This document shows, piece after piece, positions 10,485-18,953 of a DNA stretch of 64,000 nt; the first letter of the stretch is position 1; each line of letters starts with the position of its first letter. The notes beneath the pieces are model-generated. The model was given only the letters and a program-made list of their open reading frames with translations, ran no database searches and was not told the DNA's origin. The position numbers and the translations under genes are program-made. The stretch is from CAXXOK01 sp963666755 (GTDB lineage Bacteria > Bacillota > Clostridia > Christensenellales > Aristaeellaceae): NCBI GenBank assembly GCA_963666755.2, contig CAXXGW010000009.1, positions 1,984,001 to 2,048,000 on the forward strand, read 5' to 3'.

Positions 10485-11357
10485 TTACACCACGTTTTGC
10501 GCCTGCTCGCGCAGTTTTTCCAGCAGGCATTTCAGCTCCACCACGCGCTGGGCGATGGGTGCGTCGGACGCTTTGGAGCCGATCGTGTTTGCCTCCCGGT
10601 TCATCTCCTGCAAAAGGAAATCCATGCGCCGCCCCACCTCGCCCGGGTCCTGCAGGCATTGGGCGAATTGGGCGTAATGGCTGCGCAGGCGGGCCAGTTC
10701 CTCATCAATGGCGCAACGGTCGGCCATCAGGGCCACCTCCTGCGCCACGCGTTGAGGGTCCGCCGCCTGCACGGCCCATTCCACAAGGCGCGCTTCCAGC
10801 CGTTGGCGGTAAGCTTCGGGCACGGCGGGCGCGCGCTGTTCCACTTCGGTGGTCAGGGCTTCGCATTGGCGCAGGTTGGCTTGCATATCGCGCGCCAGCG
10901 CCTCGCCTTCCCGTTGCCGCATCGCTTGCAGCTGTGCAAGCGCCTCGTCGCAGGCGGTCTGCATCAACACCGTGACGGCCTCGGCATCCTCCTCGGCCTG
11001 CGTTACATGCAGCGCGCCGCAAAGTGTCAGCAACGACGCCAGATCAGGGGTTTCCCGATCCAGTTGCAGTGCCACCGCGTCGGCGGCTTGCGAGCATTGC
11101 GCCAGCAATGCGCTGTCAATTGTTACGCTCTGTGCGTCAGGCCGCAGGTTTGCATAGGTTACGGATACATCCACATGCCCCCGCTGCAGCGACCCCTCGC
11201 TGATGCGTGTGCGCAACGGTTCCTCCAGAAAGGTAATGGGCCGGGGCAGGCGCAGGCTCACATCCAAAAAACGGTGGTTGACGGTTTTCAGTTCCAACAG
11301 CAATTCGCGTCCCGCCTGGCTGGCGTGACCCCGTCCATACCCCGTCATGCTGAGCAT
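10485..11357 (-). CDS. yicC: YicC family endoribonuclease
   Basis: 290 residues starting MLSMTGYGRG with the conserved LELKTVNHRFLD and, near the C-terminus, the family hallmark FLLQEMNREANTIGSKA. E. coli YicC and B. subtilis YloC are endoribonucleases linked to small-RNA turnover. First gene of the operon, 50 bases downstream of a good promoter. Confidence 0.95.
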   Translation of the reverse strand: MLSMTGYGRGHASQAGRELLLELKTVNHRFLDVSLRLPRPITFLEEPLRTRISEGSLQRGHVDVSVTYANLRPDAQSVTIDSALLAQCSQAADAVALQLDRETPDLASLLTLCGALHVTQAEEDAEAVTVLMQTACDEALAQLQAMRQREGEALARDMQANLRQCEALTTEVEQRAPAVPEAYRQRLEARLVEWAVQAADPQRVAQEVALMADRCAIDEELARLRSHYAQFAQCLQDPGEVGRRMDFLLQEMNREANTIGSKASDAPIAQRVVELKCLLEKLREQAQNVV

Positions 11358-11401
11358 TTGGCCGACCCCTTTCCCGCAAAGTGAAACCTGCGGTAAATTT
11401 G

Positions 11402-11430
11402 ATTATACCACAGAATGGCACTTTTGAAAA
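11402..11430 (-). promoter_or_regulatory. Promoter of the yicC-remA-gmk-rpoZ-coaBC operon
   Basis: Reverse strand TTTTCA, 17 bases, TATAAT with an upstream TGTGG next to the -10 box. Confidence 0.8.
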
Positions 11431-11480
11431 GGCGCAAGGCCCCTTCCGCCGCATTGCCGACGTAAAACCGGCGGCCGCCC

Positions 11481-11509
11481 TCGACAAGCGCGTCCCAGCC
11501 GTGTATAAT
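11481..11509 (+). promoter_or_regulatory. Promoter of the Dabb gene
   Basis: TCGACA, 17 bases, TATAAT, 35 bases before the start codon. Confidence 0.8.
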
Positions 11510-11543
11510 AACGCAGAATCCATGGTTACAGGAGGCGACGAGG

Positions 11544-11840
11544 ATGATCCGACACATTGTTTTCTTTTGGCTGAAAGACCGTAGCGAGGCGACCGTGACC
11601 GAAACGCTCGCAAAGCTGAACGGCATGCGTGGGCAAATTCCGGGCATGCTGAGCCTGGACGCAAGCGCCGACATTGTGGGCAGCCCCCGCAGCTGCGACA
11701 TTTGCCTGTGCGAAACCTTTACCACCCGCGAGGCACTGGAGGTGTACCGCACCCACCCCGTGCACCTGCCTGTGCAGGCGCACATGCACGCCGTGATGGA
11801 ACGCTCCGCGAGCGCCGATTACGAGGTGCCCGAAGCGTGA
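11544..11840 (+). CDS. Dabb (stress-responsive A/B barrel) domain protein
   Basis: 98 residues starting MIRHIVFFWLKD, the signature of the Dabb ferredoxin-like dimeric barrel, with the C-terminal PVHLPVQAHMHAVMERSASADYE. Dabb proteins are small dimers; some are enzymes, most in Firmicutes are uncharacterised. GGAGG lies 8 bases before the ATG. Its TGA overlaps the GTG of the next gene. Confidence 0.9.
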   Translation: MIRHIVFFWLKDRSEATVTETLAKLNGMRGQIPGMLSLDASADIVGSPRSCDICLCETFTTREALEVYRTHPVHLPVQAHMHAVMERSASADYEVPEA

Positions 11841-12172
11841 GCACCGCGCCGAACGCCTCCCGCGGCAGGCTCTGGGTGCGCCTCACACGCGGCCACCGCA
11901 CCCTGCGGGATTTAACCGTGCCCTGCGCGCCCGACGCGCCGCAGGAGGCGCTGCGCGAAGCCCTGCATACGCTGGACATCAGCATGCCGGTCTGGTTGCC
12001 GCGCCATCAGGCGGATTGGGAGGCCTTCCGTCTGGCGCGCTTCGCACCGGAACATTTTGTGGACAGTGTCGCCTTCGACCGGATGGATATCAGTTACATC
12101 CCGCCGGAAACCGAGCAGCGTGCCCCCCGCACAGAGTGGGACGATCTGCCGCCCATGCGGCGGCGCTCCTGA
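11837..12172 (+). CDS. Hypothetical protein, translationally coupled to the Dabb gene
   Basis: 111 residues. The GTG start at 11837 overlaps the upstream TGA in the GTGA arrangement, so it is most likely translated by re-initiation. The protein is Pro/Arg-rich with LRDLTVPCAPDAPQEAL and a C-terminal FAPEHFVDSVAFDRMDISYI; no membrane segment or signal peptide. I do not recognise the family. Coupling suggests it works with the Dabb protein. Confidence 0.7.
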   Translation: MSTAPNASRGRLWVRLTRGHRTLRDLTVPCAPDAPQEALREALHTLDISMPVWLPRHQADWEAFRLARFAPEHFVDSVAFDRMDISYIPPETEQRAPRTEWDDLPPMRRRS

Positions 12173-12229
12173 AAGGGCTTTTTCGCGTTGCCCTTCCGGC
12201 GGCCCGTTTACGCCCCTTTTACGTTCGCT

Positions 12230-12251
12230 ATTCTTAAGGAAGAATTTTTTT
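12230..12251 (+). terminator. Terminator after the Dabb gene pair
   Basis: Short stem ATTCTT/AAGAAT with loop AAGG followed by seven T. The stem is weak but the T-run is clear. Confidence 0.55.
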
Positions 12252-12303
12252 GGATCCAACAGCCGAACCGCCCGGTTCGACCGTTTTTTTTATCGGGCAA
12301 CTA

Positions 12304-12312
12304 TGGTATACT
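12304..12312 (+). promoter_or_regulatory. Possible extended -10 promoter of aroA
   Basis: TGGTATACT with no good -35 box; 75 bases before the aroA start. Confidence 0.4.
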
Positions 12313-12385
12313 GGTCTGGTTGCAGGACGCGGCCTGTGCGCGACGTCCCGCCTTTGTTTGTCATCATCCTGCAGGGGGTTTGTAT

Positions 12386-13723
12386 ATGGCAACCAGCACC
12401 TTCCACGCGGCGCGCCTGAAGGGCGTGGCCTCCATACCGCCCGCTAAAAGCGAGGCGCACCGGGCGCTTCTGTTGGCCGCTCTGGGCCGGGGGCCCTGCC
12501 TGCTGACCGGTTTTCCCCTCCCGTTATGTGACGATACCCAGGCCATGATCAACGGTGTAACCGCATTGGGTGCGAAGGTAGAATCCGCCAACGACACGTT
12601 GCTGGTTACCCCCGCGCCCGCGCCGCAGCCCTCCGGGCAGCCGGTCCCATGCGAGGTGCACGCCTGCGCGGCCGCGTTACGGATGCTGATTCCCGCCTTT
12701 CTGGTGCGGGGGCAGGCGGTGCGCTTCACGATGGAGGATGCGCTTTTCAAGCGGCCGCTGACCGCGTTTGATCCGCTGCTTGCGCAGCTGGGCGCAACGC
12801 TGATTCGAACCCCATCCCGTCAGGGTGCGCGGGCGACCGTGGAACTCTGCGGGCGGATGCCCGCCGGTACGTACACGATTGACGGCTCGCTGTCCAGCCA
12901 GTTTGCCTCCGGGCTGCTCATCGCCCTTTCCTTTGCCACCACACCGGAGGGAGCGCCCGCCGCGACGGCACTCACGGTTACCCCGCCCATCGTCAGCCGC
13001 CCGTATCTGGACATGACGCTCCTGCAAATGCGCCGTTTTGGCGCTGTGTATGAGGAGCACGGCGGCGGGCTGTTCCAACTGCAGCCCCTGCAAACGGATA
13101 ACCCCAAGACGGTGGATGTTTCGGCGGACTGGTCGCAGGCGGCGGTGCTGATGTGCGCCAACGCGCTGGGCAGCGGCGTGATTCTGTCCCGGATGCGCGC
13201 GCCGCAGGCAGGCGAAACGCTGATGCAGGGCGATGCGCATATTCTGCCCCTGCTCAAGGAAATGGGCATGCGTGTACGCAGCCTGCGGGAAGGGTTGCTC
13301 GTCAGTTGCCCTTCTCATGCGGAGCTTTGCCCCCTGCAGGTGGATTGCACCGACATCCCCGACCTCGCCCCCATTCTGGCACTTACCTGCACGCAGGCGC
13401 ACGGCGTTTCCACATTGCGCGGCGTGGCGCGGCTGCGCGTCAAGGAATGTGACCGGCTGGCGGCCACCCGCGAACTGCTGGCCCAGCTCGGCGCCACCGT
13501 CGACATCAGCGAGGATGGCGATACAATGACCATCCACGGCCCCACGGCACTGCACGGCGGATTCCGCGCGGACGCGCGCGGCGACCACCGCATGGTGATG
13601 CTGCTGGCCACCGCCGCGTTAATATGCGACCAGCCCATCACTGTGGATGGCATCGAAGCCATCGACAAATCCTGGCCCGGGTTTCCGGCCACCTATCAGG
13701 CATTGGGAGGGCGAATGGAATGA
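12386..13723 (+). CDS. aroA: 3-phosphoshikimate 1-carboxyvinyltransferase (EPSP synthase)
   Basis: Sixth step of the shikimate pathway: joins PEP and shikimate 3-phosphate. 445 residues, normal length. Signatures include IPPAKSEAHRALLLAAL with the substrate lysine, DGSLSSQFASGLL, and RLRVKECDRLAATRELLAQLG; the N-terminal GSKS-like motif is PAKSE here. Start ATG at 12386 is preceded by AGGGGG; the longer frame to 12188 runs through the terminator and promoter region and is unlikely. Its last codons overlap aroC (ATGA), so aroA, aroC and the following methyltransferase are translationally coupled. Confidence 0.96.
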   Translation: MATSTFHAARLKGVASIPPAKSEAHRALLLAALGRGPCLLTGFPLPLCDDTQAMINGVTALGAKVESANDTLLVTPAPAPQPSGQPVPCEVHACAAALRMLIPAFLVRGQAVRFTMEDALFKRPLTAFDPLLAQLGATLIRTPSRQGARATVELCGRMPAGTYTIDGSLSSQFASGLLIALSFATTPEGAPAATALTVTPPIVSRPYLDMTLLQMRRFGAVYEEHGGGLFQLQPLQTDNPKTVDVSADWSQAAVLMCANALGSGVILSRMRAPQAGETLMQGDAHILPLLKEMGMRVRSLREGLLVSCPSHAELCPLQVDCTDIPDLAPILALTCTQAHGVSTLRGVARLRVKECDRLAATRELLAQLGATVDISEDGDTMTIHGPTALHGGFRADARGDHRMVMLLATAALICDQPITVDGIEAIDKSWPGFPATYQALGGRME

Positions 13724-14829
13724 GCGGGCGCATCGGGCGGGCCTTGAGTGTCCAGATTTTTGGCGAATCCCACGGCCCTGCCCTCGGCGCAACGCTGGAC
13801 GGTCTGCCTGCGGGGCTTCCGGTGGATGTGCCCGCGCTGGAAGCATTTCTGCGCCGCCGCGCCGCCAAGGGCGGCGAGTTGGCTACCGGCCGGCTGGAAG
13901 CCGACGTACCGCGCATCCTGTCCGGGATCTATCAGAACAGAACCACCGGCCAACCCGTTACGGCTGTGTTTGAGAATGCGGACACCCACTCCGCCGATTA
14001 TTCATTCCTGCCGGATTGCCCGCGCCCCGGCCACGCAGATTACCCCGCCACGGTCAAGAGCGGCGGGTTTGACGACTTGCGCGGCAGCGGCCACCACAGC
14101 GGCCGCCTGACGCTCGCCTATGCCTTCGCCGGCGGGCTGGCGCTGCAATACCTGCAGGCCCGCGGCATCCGCGTGGCGGCGCACGTGCTGCGCATCGGCG
14201 GCGTGGCGGATCGGGCTGCCGACCCTGTGCAACCCGACATGGACGCGCTGTTTGCCTGCCACGCGCAGCCGGTGCCGACGCTGGACCCTGCTGCAGGCGA
14301 GGCGATGCGCGAGGCCATTCTGGCCGCCAAAGCGGCGCTGGATTCCGTTGGCGGGGTGGCCGAAGTCGTGGCCACCGGGTTGCCTGCCGGGTTGGGAGCG
14401 CCTTTTTTTGACGGTGTGGAAGCGCTGGCGGCGGAGCATCTGTTTTCCATCCCCGCGGTCAAGGGTGTGGAGTTTGGCGCGGGGTTCGGCGCGGCGGAGC
14501 TTCGCGGCAGCGACTATAACGATCCCTATGCCGTGCGGGACGGGCGCGTGGTGACCACGCGCAACTGCGCGGGCGGGCTTCTGGGCGGGCTGACCACCGG
14601 CATGCCGCTCATCGCGCGCGTCGCCTTCCGCCCCACCCCCTCCGTGGCGCTGGAGCAGCAGACGGTGCGCCTTTCTACCCTCACGCCGGAACCGCTGTCC
14701 GTACGCGGGCGGCATGATCCCTGTATTGTTGTGCGCGCCCTGCCCGTGGTGGAAGGCGCGCTGGCGCTGGCACTGGCCGATTTGATGCTGCGCCGCGAGG
14801 GCGACCGCCCTTGGGAAGGAAACCTATGA
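13720..14829 (+). CDS. aroC: Chorismate synthase
   Basis: Last step of the shikimate pathway: FMNH2-dependent conversion of EPSP to chorismate. 369 residues. Conserved FGESHGPALG near the N-terminus, DDLRGSGHHSGRLT in the middle, and AGGLLGGLTTGMPL toward the C-terminus. Start ATG 13720 overlaps the aroA TGA; its own TGA overlaps the next ATG at 14826. Confidence 0.96.
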   Translation: MSGRIGRALSVQIFGESHGPALGATLDGLPAGLPVDVPALEAFLRRRAAKGGELATGRLEADVPRILSGIYQNRTTGQPVTAVFENADTHSADYSFLPDCPRPGHADYPATVKSGGFDDLRGSGHHSGRLTLAYAFAGGLALQYLQARGIRVAAHVLRIGGVADRAADPVQPDMDALFACHAQPVPTLDPAAGEAMREAILAAKAALDSVGGVAEVVATGLPAGLGAPFFDGVEALAAEHLFSIPAVKGVEFGAGFGAAELRGSDYNDPYAVRDGRVVTTRNCAGGLLGGLTTGMPLIARVAFRPTPSVALEQQTVRLSTLTPEPLSVRGRHDPCIVVRALPVVEGALALALADLMLRREGDRPWEGNL

Positions 14830-16184
14830 TTGCAAAAAACCAAGCACTGCAACTCGATTGCGAACGTCTGGGGGCCGATCTGGAGGGCGTTTGCTTCTTT
14901 GAGGGGCAGACGGTGTTCGTGCCCGGCGCGCTGCCGGGCGAGCATATCGAAGCCAAAGCCGTACAGGTACGGCCCCAGTATGCGTTTGCACGCTTGACCC
15001 AAGTTGTGCGGCCTTCCGCCGATCGTTGCGAGCCCTTCTGCCCCGCCTATGCCCTGTGCGGTGGTTGCAGCGGCCAGCACATGACCTATGCCGCGACCCT
15101 GACGGCCAAGCGCGCGCAGGTGCTCGATTGTCTGACGCGCATCGGCGGGTTGCCGCTCTCCCCCGAGGATGTGCCTCCCGTATGGGGAGCGGCGGAGCCC
15201 TTACACTGCCGGAATAAAACCACCCTGCCCGTCGGCGGGACGGTTGCGCAACCGCTGCTGGGTTTCTACCGCCGCCGCAGCCATGACATTGTGGATATTC
15301 AGGATTGCCCCGTTGCCATGGGCGGCGTAGCCGAGGTACTGACTGCCGTACGTGGCTGGATGACCGCGTCCGGGGTGGAGCCGTACGACGAGCGCACCGG
15401 CAACGGGCTCCTGCGCCACGTAATTGTGCGCACCAACCGCGCGGGCGATGTGCTGGTGCTGCTGGTCGCCACACGGGAATCGCTCCCCGATGTGCCTGTG
15501 CTGTTGGAGCGGCTGCAGCACACCGTGCCGGGGTATTGCGGGCTGCATGTCAGTGAGAACCGCAACCGCAACAATGTCATCCTGGGGGAAACATCCCGAC
15601 GGTTGGACGGCGCAGATGCCATTCCCGAAACGCTGCTGGGCCTGACGTTTGAAATCAGTCCGCTTTCCTTTTTTCAGGTCAACCCAGCGCAGACCGAACG
15701 CCTGTATCAGGCCGCGCTGGATTTTGCCGCCCTCACACCGCAGGATGTGGCGGTCGATGCCTACGCCGGGGCCGGTACCATCACGCTTGGGCTGGCGCGC
15801 CTCTGCCGCCGCGCCATCGGGCTGGAGATTGTGCCGCAGGCGGTGGAAAGCGCGCGCCGCAACGCGCAGCATAATGGGCTGACCAATGTCGATTTTCATT
15901 GCGCCGCCGTGGAGGAGCAGTTGCCCGCGCTGGTTGCGCAGGGCCTGCGGCCGGAAGTAATCGTGCTGGACCCGCCCCGCAAGGGTGTGGAGCCTTCCGT
16001 GATTGAGGCTATCCTGCACGCCCAGCCTCGACGGGTGGTGTATGTCAGCTGTCATGTGCCTACGCAGGCAAGGGACGCGGCGCTGCTGGCCGCCGGAGGC
16101 TATCGGTTTGCGGGTTGCCAGCCGGTTGACCTGTTCTGCTATGCCGGCGGCGTCGAAAACGTGCTGTGCATGGAACGTATCTGA
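14826..16184 (+). CDS. rlmCD: 23S rRNA (uracil-C5)-methyltransferase of the RlmCD/TrmA family
   Basis: 452 residues. An N-terminal TRAM-like domain (GADLEGVCFFEG) is followed by the iron-sulfur cysteine set CEPFCPAYALCGGC plus a later DCP, then the Rossmann methyltransferase domain with VDAYAGAGTITLGLA and the DPPRKGVEP loop. The catalytic cysteine sits in YVSCHVPTQARD, where relatives usually have SCNPxTLARD, so the Asn after the catalytic Cys is His here. It methylates uracils in 23S rRNA using S-adenosylmethionine. Coupled to aroC by an ATGA overlap. The exact target uracil cannot be told. Confidence 0.9.
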   Translation: MIAKNQALQLDCERLGADLEGVCFFEGQTVFVPGALPGEHIEAKAVQVRPQYAFARLTQVVRPSADRCEPFCPAYALCGGCSGQHMTYAATLTAKRAQVLDCLTRIGGLPLSPEDVPPVWGAAEPLHCRNKTTLPVGGTVAQPLLGFYRRRSHDIVDIQDCPVAMGGVAEVLTAVRGWMTASGVEPYDERTGNGLLRHVIVRTNRAGDVLVLLVATRESLPDVPVLLERLQHTVPGYCGLHVSENRNRNNVILGETSRRLDGADAIPETLLGLTFEISPLSFFQVNPAQTERLYQAALDFAALTPQDVAVDAYAGAGTITLGLARLCRRAIGLEIVPQAVESARRNAQHNGLTNVDFHCAAVEEQLPALVAQGLRPEVIVLDPPRKGVEPSVIEAILHAQPRRVVYVSCHVPTQARDAALLAAGGYRFAGCQPVDLFCYAGGVENVLCMERI

Positions 16185-16484
16185 CCCGGAACAACCCATA
16201 TGCCAAACGGCGGCTACGATCCATATCGTCTGCCGGATGGAGGGCCACGGTTGCCGTCTTGCGGTATGCATGGATGTAACGCATCGAAAGATGCGTGTGA
16301 AAGGGTCTGGATTTGACCTGTGGGTCGTCCTGCGTCTCCGGCAGGCTTCCCGGAGCGCAGGTACGGACTGGCCGTCCTTATCAGCCCTTCTATAGCCCAA
16401 GCGGAAGCAAGGGCTTTCAAGCACAGCGAAGGCGTTTTGTCCTTCCGCTGGCAAACGACAGTCGGATATGCTTTTCGCAACAAA
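16185..16484. other. Spacer with nothing recognised
   Basis: GC-rich spacer after the methyltransferase. Open frames on both strands lack ribosome sites and protein-like composition; I see no RNA structure beyond the terminator that follows. Confidence 0.5.
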
Positions 16485-16516
16485 AATTGCCCCTCCGGAG
16501 CCCCGGAGGGGTTTTC
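16485..16516 (+). terminator. Terminator
   Basis: Stem CCCCTCCGG / CCGGAGGGG followed by TTTT, about 300 bases past the aroA-aroC-rlmCD genes; a short A-run on the other side could also stop reverse transcripts from the SGNH gene. Confidence 0.65.
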
Positions 16517-16726
16517 GCCGCAGCAGCGTCGGGGAAATGTGCTCCCGGGGGTTCCGCTGAAGCCTCTGCCTGTAAACCGCGCATCCGACCATCGGCGGAC
16601 GATTCCACCCGGGTTCGGGTACAGCAGCCGATACGGCGGAGTGTGCGCCACCCCGGCATTTCGCGCCGGACGCCGTTTATCCCCTACGACGTCTGGAAAG
16701 CGGCGGAGCATCGCCGCGTGATGGTT
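16517..16726. other. Spacer with nothing recognised
   Basis: About 210 bases between the terminator and the 3' end of the SGNH hydrolase gene. No feature seen. Confidence 0.45.
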
Positions 16727-17482
16727 TTAACTCACTTTGGCAGCACAGGGGATGGCCGTATACGCTGCCGATGCCGCTTCCGCAGCGGCAAAGCCCTCGG
16801 TGGCCGCCTCAGCGCGAAGCACGTCCAGCACGGCATCGCTGAGCACCCGGTGCCCCGCATCGTTGGGGTGGATTCCGTCCAGGCACATCAGCTTTTCGTA
16901 ATCCGGCTGTGCCAGAAACACGTCGCGCAGATCCAGCAGTCTGCAATGTGTGGCGCGCGCCACCGCCCGCACGGTATTGGCGTATCGTTCCTGCCAGCGG
17001 TAGATGTGATACACATCCCCCAGCGCCTGCAGCACCGCGTCCGCATCCAGCCCACGGGTCACCCAGCGAAAGTAACGTTCCGCGTGCAGCGGCAGGGGCG
17101 TTACCAGCAGCGGCTGCATGCCGCGCGCACGCACGCGCTCCACAAAGGTCGTCAGCCCCTGTGCATACACATCCAGCGCCACTTTGGCCTGTACCGGCTC
17201 CGTCGGTTGGGTGCTGACGGTTTTCCAATCCAGATCGCAGTCGTTGCCGCCAAACTCGATGGCGCACAGCGCGCCGGGCACCGGGGTAAAGCGTTCGAAC
17301 AGCGCCAGCCCGTCCAGCACGGTTGCGCCCATGTTGGCATGGTTTTCGATCTTGCAGCCCAGTTCTGCCTGCAGGCGGGTAGCGCAGCGCTCGCGGGAAA
17401 TAGCATAGCGCTGCGATGTCTCATTATAAATAATGCCTCTCGCCAACGAATCTCCCCAAATGTGAATCTCTGTGTACGTCAT
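16727..17482 (-). CDS. SGNH/GDSL family hydrolase
   Basis: 251 residues. Block I is WGDSLARGI (nucleophile Ser), the block III Asn lies in EFGGNDCD and the catalytic pair is in DGIHPNDAGHRVL. No signal peptide, so cytoplasmic. SGNH enzymes of this type are esterases or carbohydrate acetyl-esterases; the substrate is unknown. Single gene with a near-perfect promoter and a possible operator. The C-terminus is a long Ala-rich tail. Confidence 0.88.
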   Translation of the reverse strand: MTYTEIHIWGDSLARGIIYNETSQRYAISRERCATRLQAELGCKIENHANMGATVLDGLALFERFTPVPGALCAIEFGGNDCDLDWKTVSTQPTEPVQAKVALDVYAQGLTTFVERVRARGMQPLLVTPLPLHAERYFRWVTRGLDADAVLQALGDVYHIYRWQERYANTVRAVARATHCRLLDLRDVFLAQPDYEKLMCLDGIHPNDAGHRVLSDAVLDVLRAEAATEGFAAAEAASAAYTAIPCAAKVS

Positions 17483-17518
17483 GGCGTTTCATCTCCATAT
17501 CATCTAGTAACTGTTATT

Positions 17519-17547
17519 AGTATATTTACTACTTGCTATTATGTCAA
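17519..17547 (-). promoter_or_regulatory. Promoter of the SGNH hydrolase with possible operator
   Basis: Reverse strand TTGACA, 17 bases, TATACT. An AT-rich inverted repeat TAGTAA ... TTACTA (about 17505-17532) overlaps the -10 box and could bind a repressor. Confidence 0.8.
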
Positions 17548-17566
17548 GGTGATTTAGATTAAAATC

Positions 17567-17595
17567 TTGTGATTTTTTTTATCGTGTGGTATACT
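17567..17595 (+). promoter_or_regulatory. Promoter of the DUF1836 gene
   Basis: TTGTGA, 17 bases, TATACT with TGTGG just upstream of the -10 box; 39 bases before the start codon. Confidence 0.75.
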
Positions 17596-17633
17596 TCTGT
17601 CTGAAAAATCGGACAGGCAAGCGGAGGTGCGCC

Positions 17634-18290
17634 ATGGAGGATCGTCAGGCCCTGTTTGCGTCCAGGCTGGACGCGTTCGCTCCCACGCCGTGGGAGCTGA
17701 TCCCCGATTTCGGGCTGTATATGGATCAGGTAGTCACCTTTGTGGAACGGCAGTGCAAAAGCCTTTTTATGGAAGGCGAGCGCGTGTTTACCCCTGCGAT
17801 GGTCAATAACTACGTCAAGTTCGGCCTGGTCGATCGGCCGGTCGATAAAAAATACGGACGCGACCACCTCGCGCAGATGCTCATGATCTGCGTATTGAAA
17901 CAGGCCGCTTCCGCCGATGGTATGAAGGCTTTGCTTAAGCCGCCAGAGGGCGTATCCCTGCAGACGCATTATGAAAACTTCTGCCATCTGGAAAAGGAAA
18001 TTTTCTCCGCGCTGGGCGAGGCACTGCCTTTCCCCTCCCCCATGGCCTGTGCCATGCGGGGCGCCGCCTATCTGTTCCTCTGCAACGCGCTGCTGGCCAA
18101 ACGTCCGGAGCCCGCGCCCGACCCCCGCCACGCGCCGCGCCCCACCCCCGAGGCGCAAAAACCAGCCGCAGAGGCGGAAAAGCCTGCCACAGACACGCAA
18201 AAAAACCTCGTAGTGCCTGCCGCCGTTGCGCCCGAGACCCCCGCGCCCGGATCAGTGCCTGTACAAACGGCGCCCGGGAAGGAGCCGTAA
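17634..18290 (+). CDS. DUF1836 domain protein
   Basis: 218 residues. The N-terminal 150 residues match the DUF1836 family, a MerR-like winged-helix fold found in Firmicutes; conserved pieces are FTPAMVNNYVKFGLVDRP and KKYGRDHLAQMLMICVLKQ. The C-terminal 70 residues are Pro/Ala/Glu-rich and disordered (PAPDPRHAPRPTPEAQ). Likely a transcription regulator, target unknown. ATG at 17634 with GGAGGT 7 bases before it. Followed after 3 bases by an acetyltransferase gene. Confidence 0.85.
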   Translation: MEDRQALFASRLDAFAPTPWELIPDFGLYMDQVVTFVERQCKSLFMEGERVFTPAMVNNYVKFGLVDRPVDKKYGRDHLAQMLMICVLKQAASADGMKALLKPPEGVSLQTHYENFCHLEKEIFSALGEALPFPSPMACAMRGAAYLFLCNALLAKRPEPAPDPRHAPRPTPEAQKPAAEAEKPATDTQKNLVVPAAVAPETPAPGSVPVQTAPGKEP

Positions 18291-18293
18291 GCC

Positions 18294-18830
18294 ATGCAAA
18301 CCTTTCCCCACCCCGGCCCGCTGCCCACACTGCCCGGCCTGGCCTGCCGTCAGCTTACCCCCGCTGATGTGGACGAAATTATACGCCTGCAGGCCGCCAT
18401 GTTGCAGGCGCTTGAAAAGCCCAGCTGGTACTACCCTTCCCCCGGCGAACTGTTTGCCGAATGCTGCGCGCGCGGCGAAAGCTTCGGCTTCTGGGATGGC
18501 GAACATCTCGCGGGGTTCGGCACCCTCACCCCCTGGTACATCCGCCCGCTGACCTGCTATGCGCATAAAATCGGGGAATCTCCGACGCACACCTTCGATT
18601 TTCAGGATGTGATGGTAGACCCCGCCTACCGTCGGCGCGGCATCCACTCGGCGTTGCTGGCCCTGTTCGACCGCCTTGCCCGGGAATCCGGCGGCGTGGC
18701 GCTGTACTGCACCATCGCGCCGGACAACCTGCCCTCCGTGGCAAGTTTCACCAAGGCTGGGTACCGGTGCGTAAAGGAGCAGCCCGCTTATGAAGGCATG
18801 CTGCGCGGGTATTACCGCAAACTCCTGTAA
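18294..18830 (+). CDS. GNAT family N-acetyltransferase
   Basis: 178 residues. The acetyl-CoA signature is DVMVDPAYRRRGIHSALLALF, followed by YCTIAPDNLPSVASFTKAGY, typical of GNAT proteins. Starts 3 bases after the DUF1836 stop with AAGGAG upstream, so they form a two-gene operon. Substrate unknown. Confidence 0.88.
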   Translation: MQTFPHPGPLPTLPGLACRQLTPADVDEIIRLQAAMLQALEKPSWYYPSPGELFAECCARGESFGFWDGEHLAGFGTLTPWYIRPLTCYAHKIGESPTHTFDFQDVMVDPAYRRRGIHSALLALFDRLARESGGVALYCTIAPDNLPSVASFTKAGYRCVKEQPAYEGMLRGYYRKLL

Positions 18831-18898
18831 GCGCCCGGTACCGACAGGAGGAGAACTCCCACGGCAGTTCCGGCGGCTTGTACGGCAACGCAGTAATA

Positions 18899-18953
18899 TA
18901 AAACCCCCGCCGCACCGGCAAACCATCAGTTTGCATCGCGACGGGGGTTTTCT
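18899..18953. terminator. Bidirectional terminator with nested stem
   Basis: Outer stem AAACCCCCG / CGGGGGTTT and inner stem GCAAAC / GTTTGC, with A-run and T-run on the two sides, between converging genes. Confidence 0.85.
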
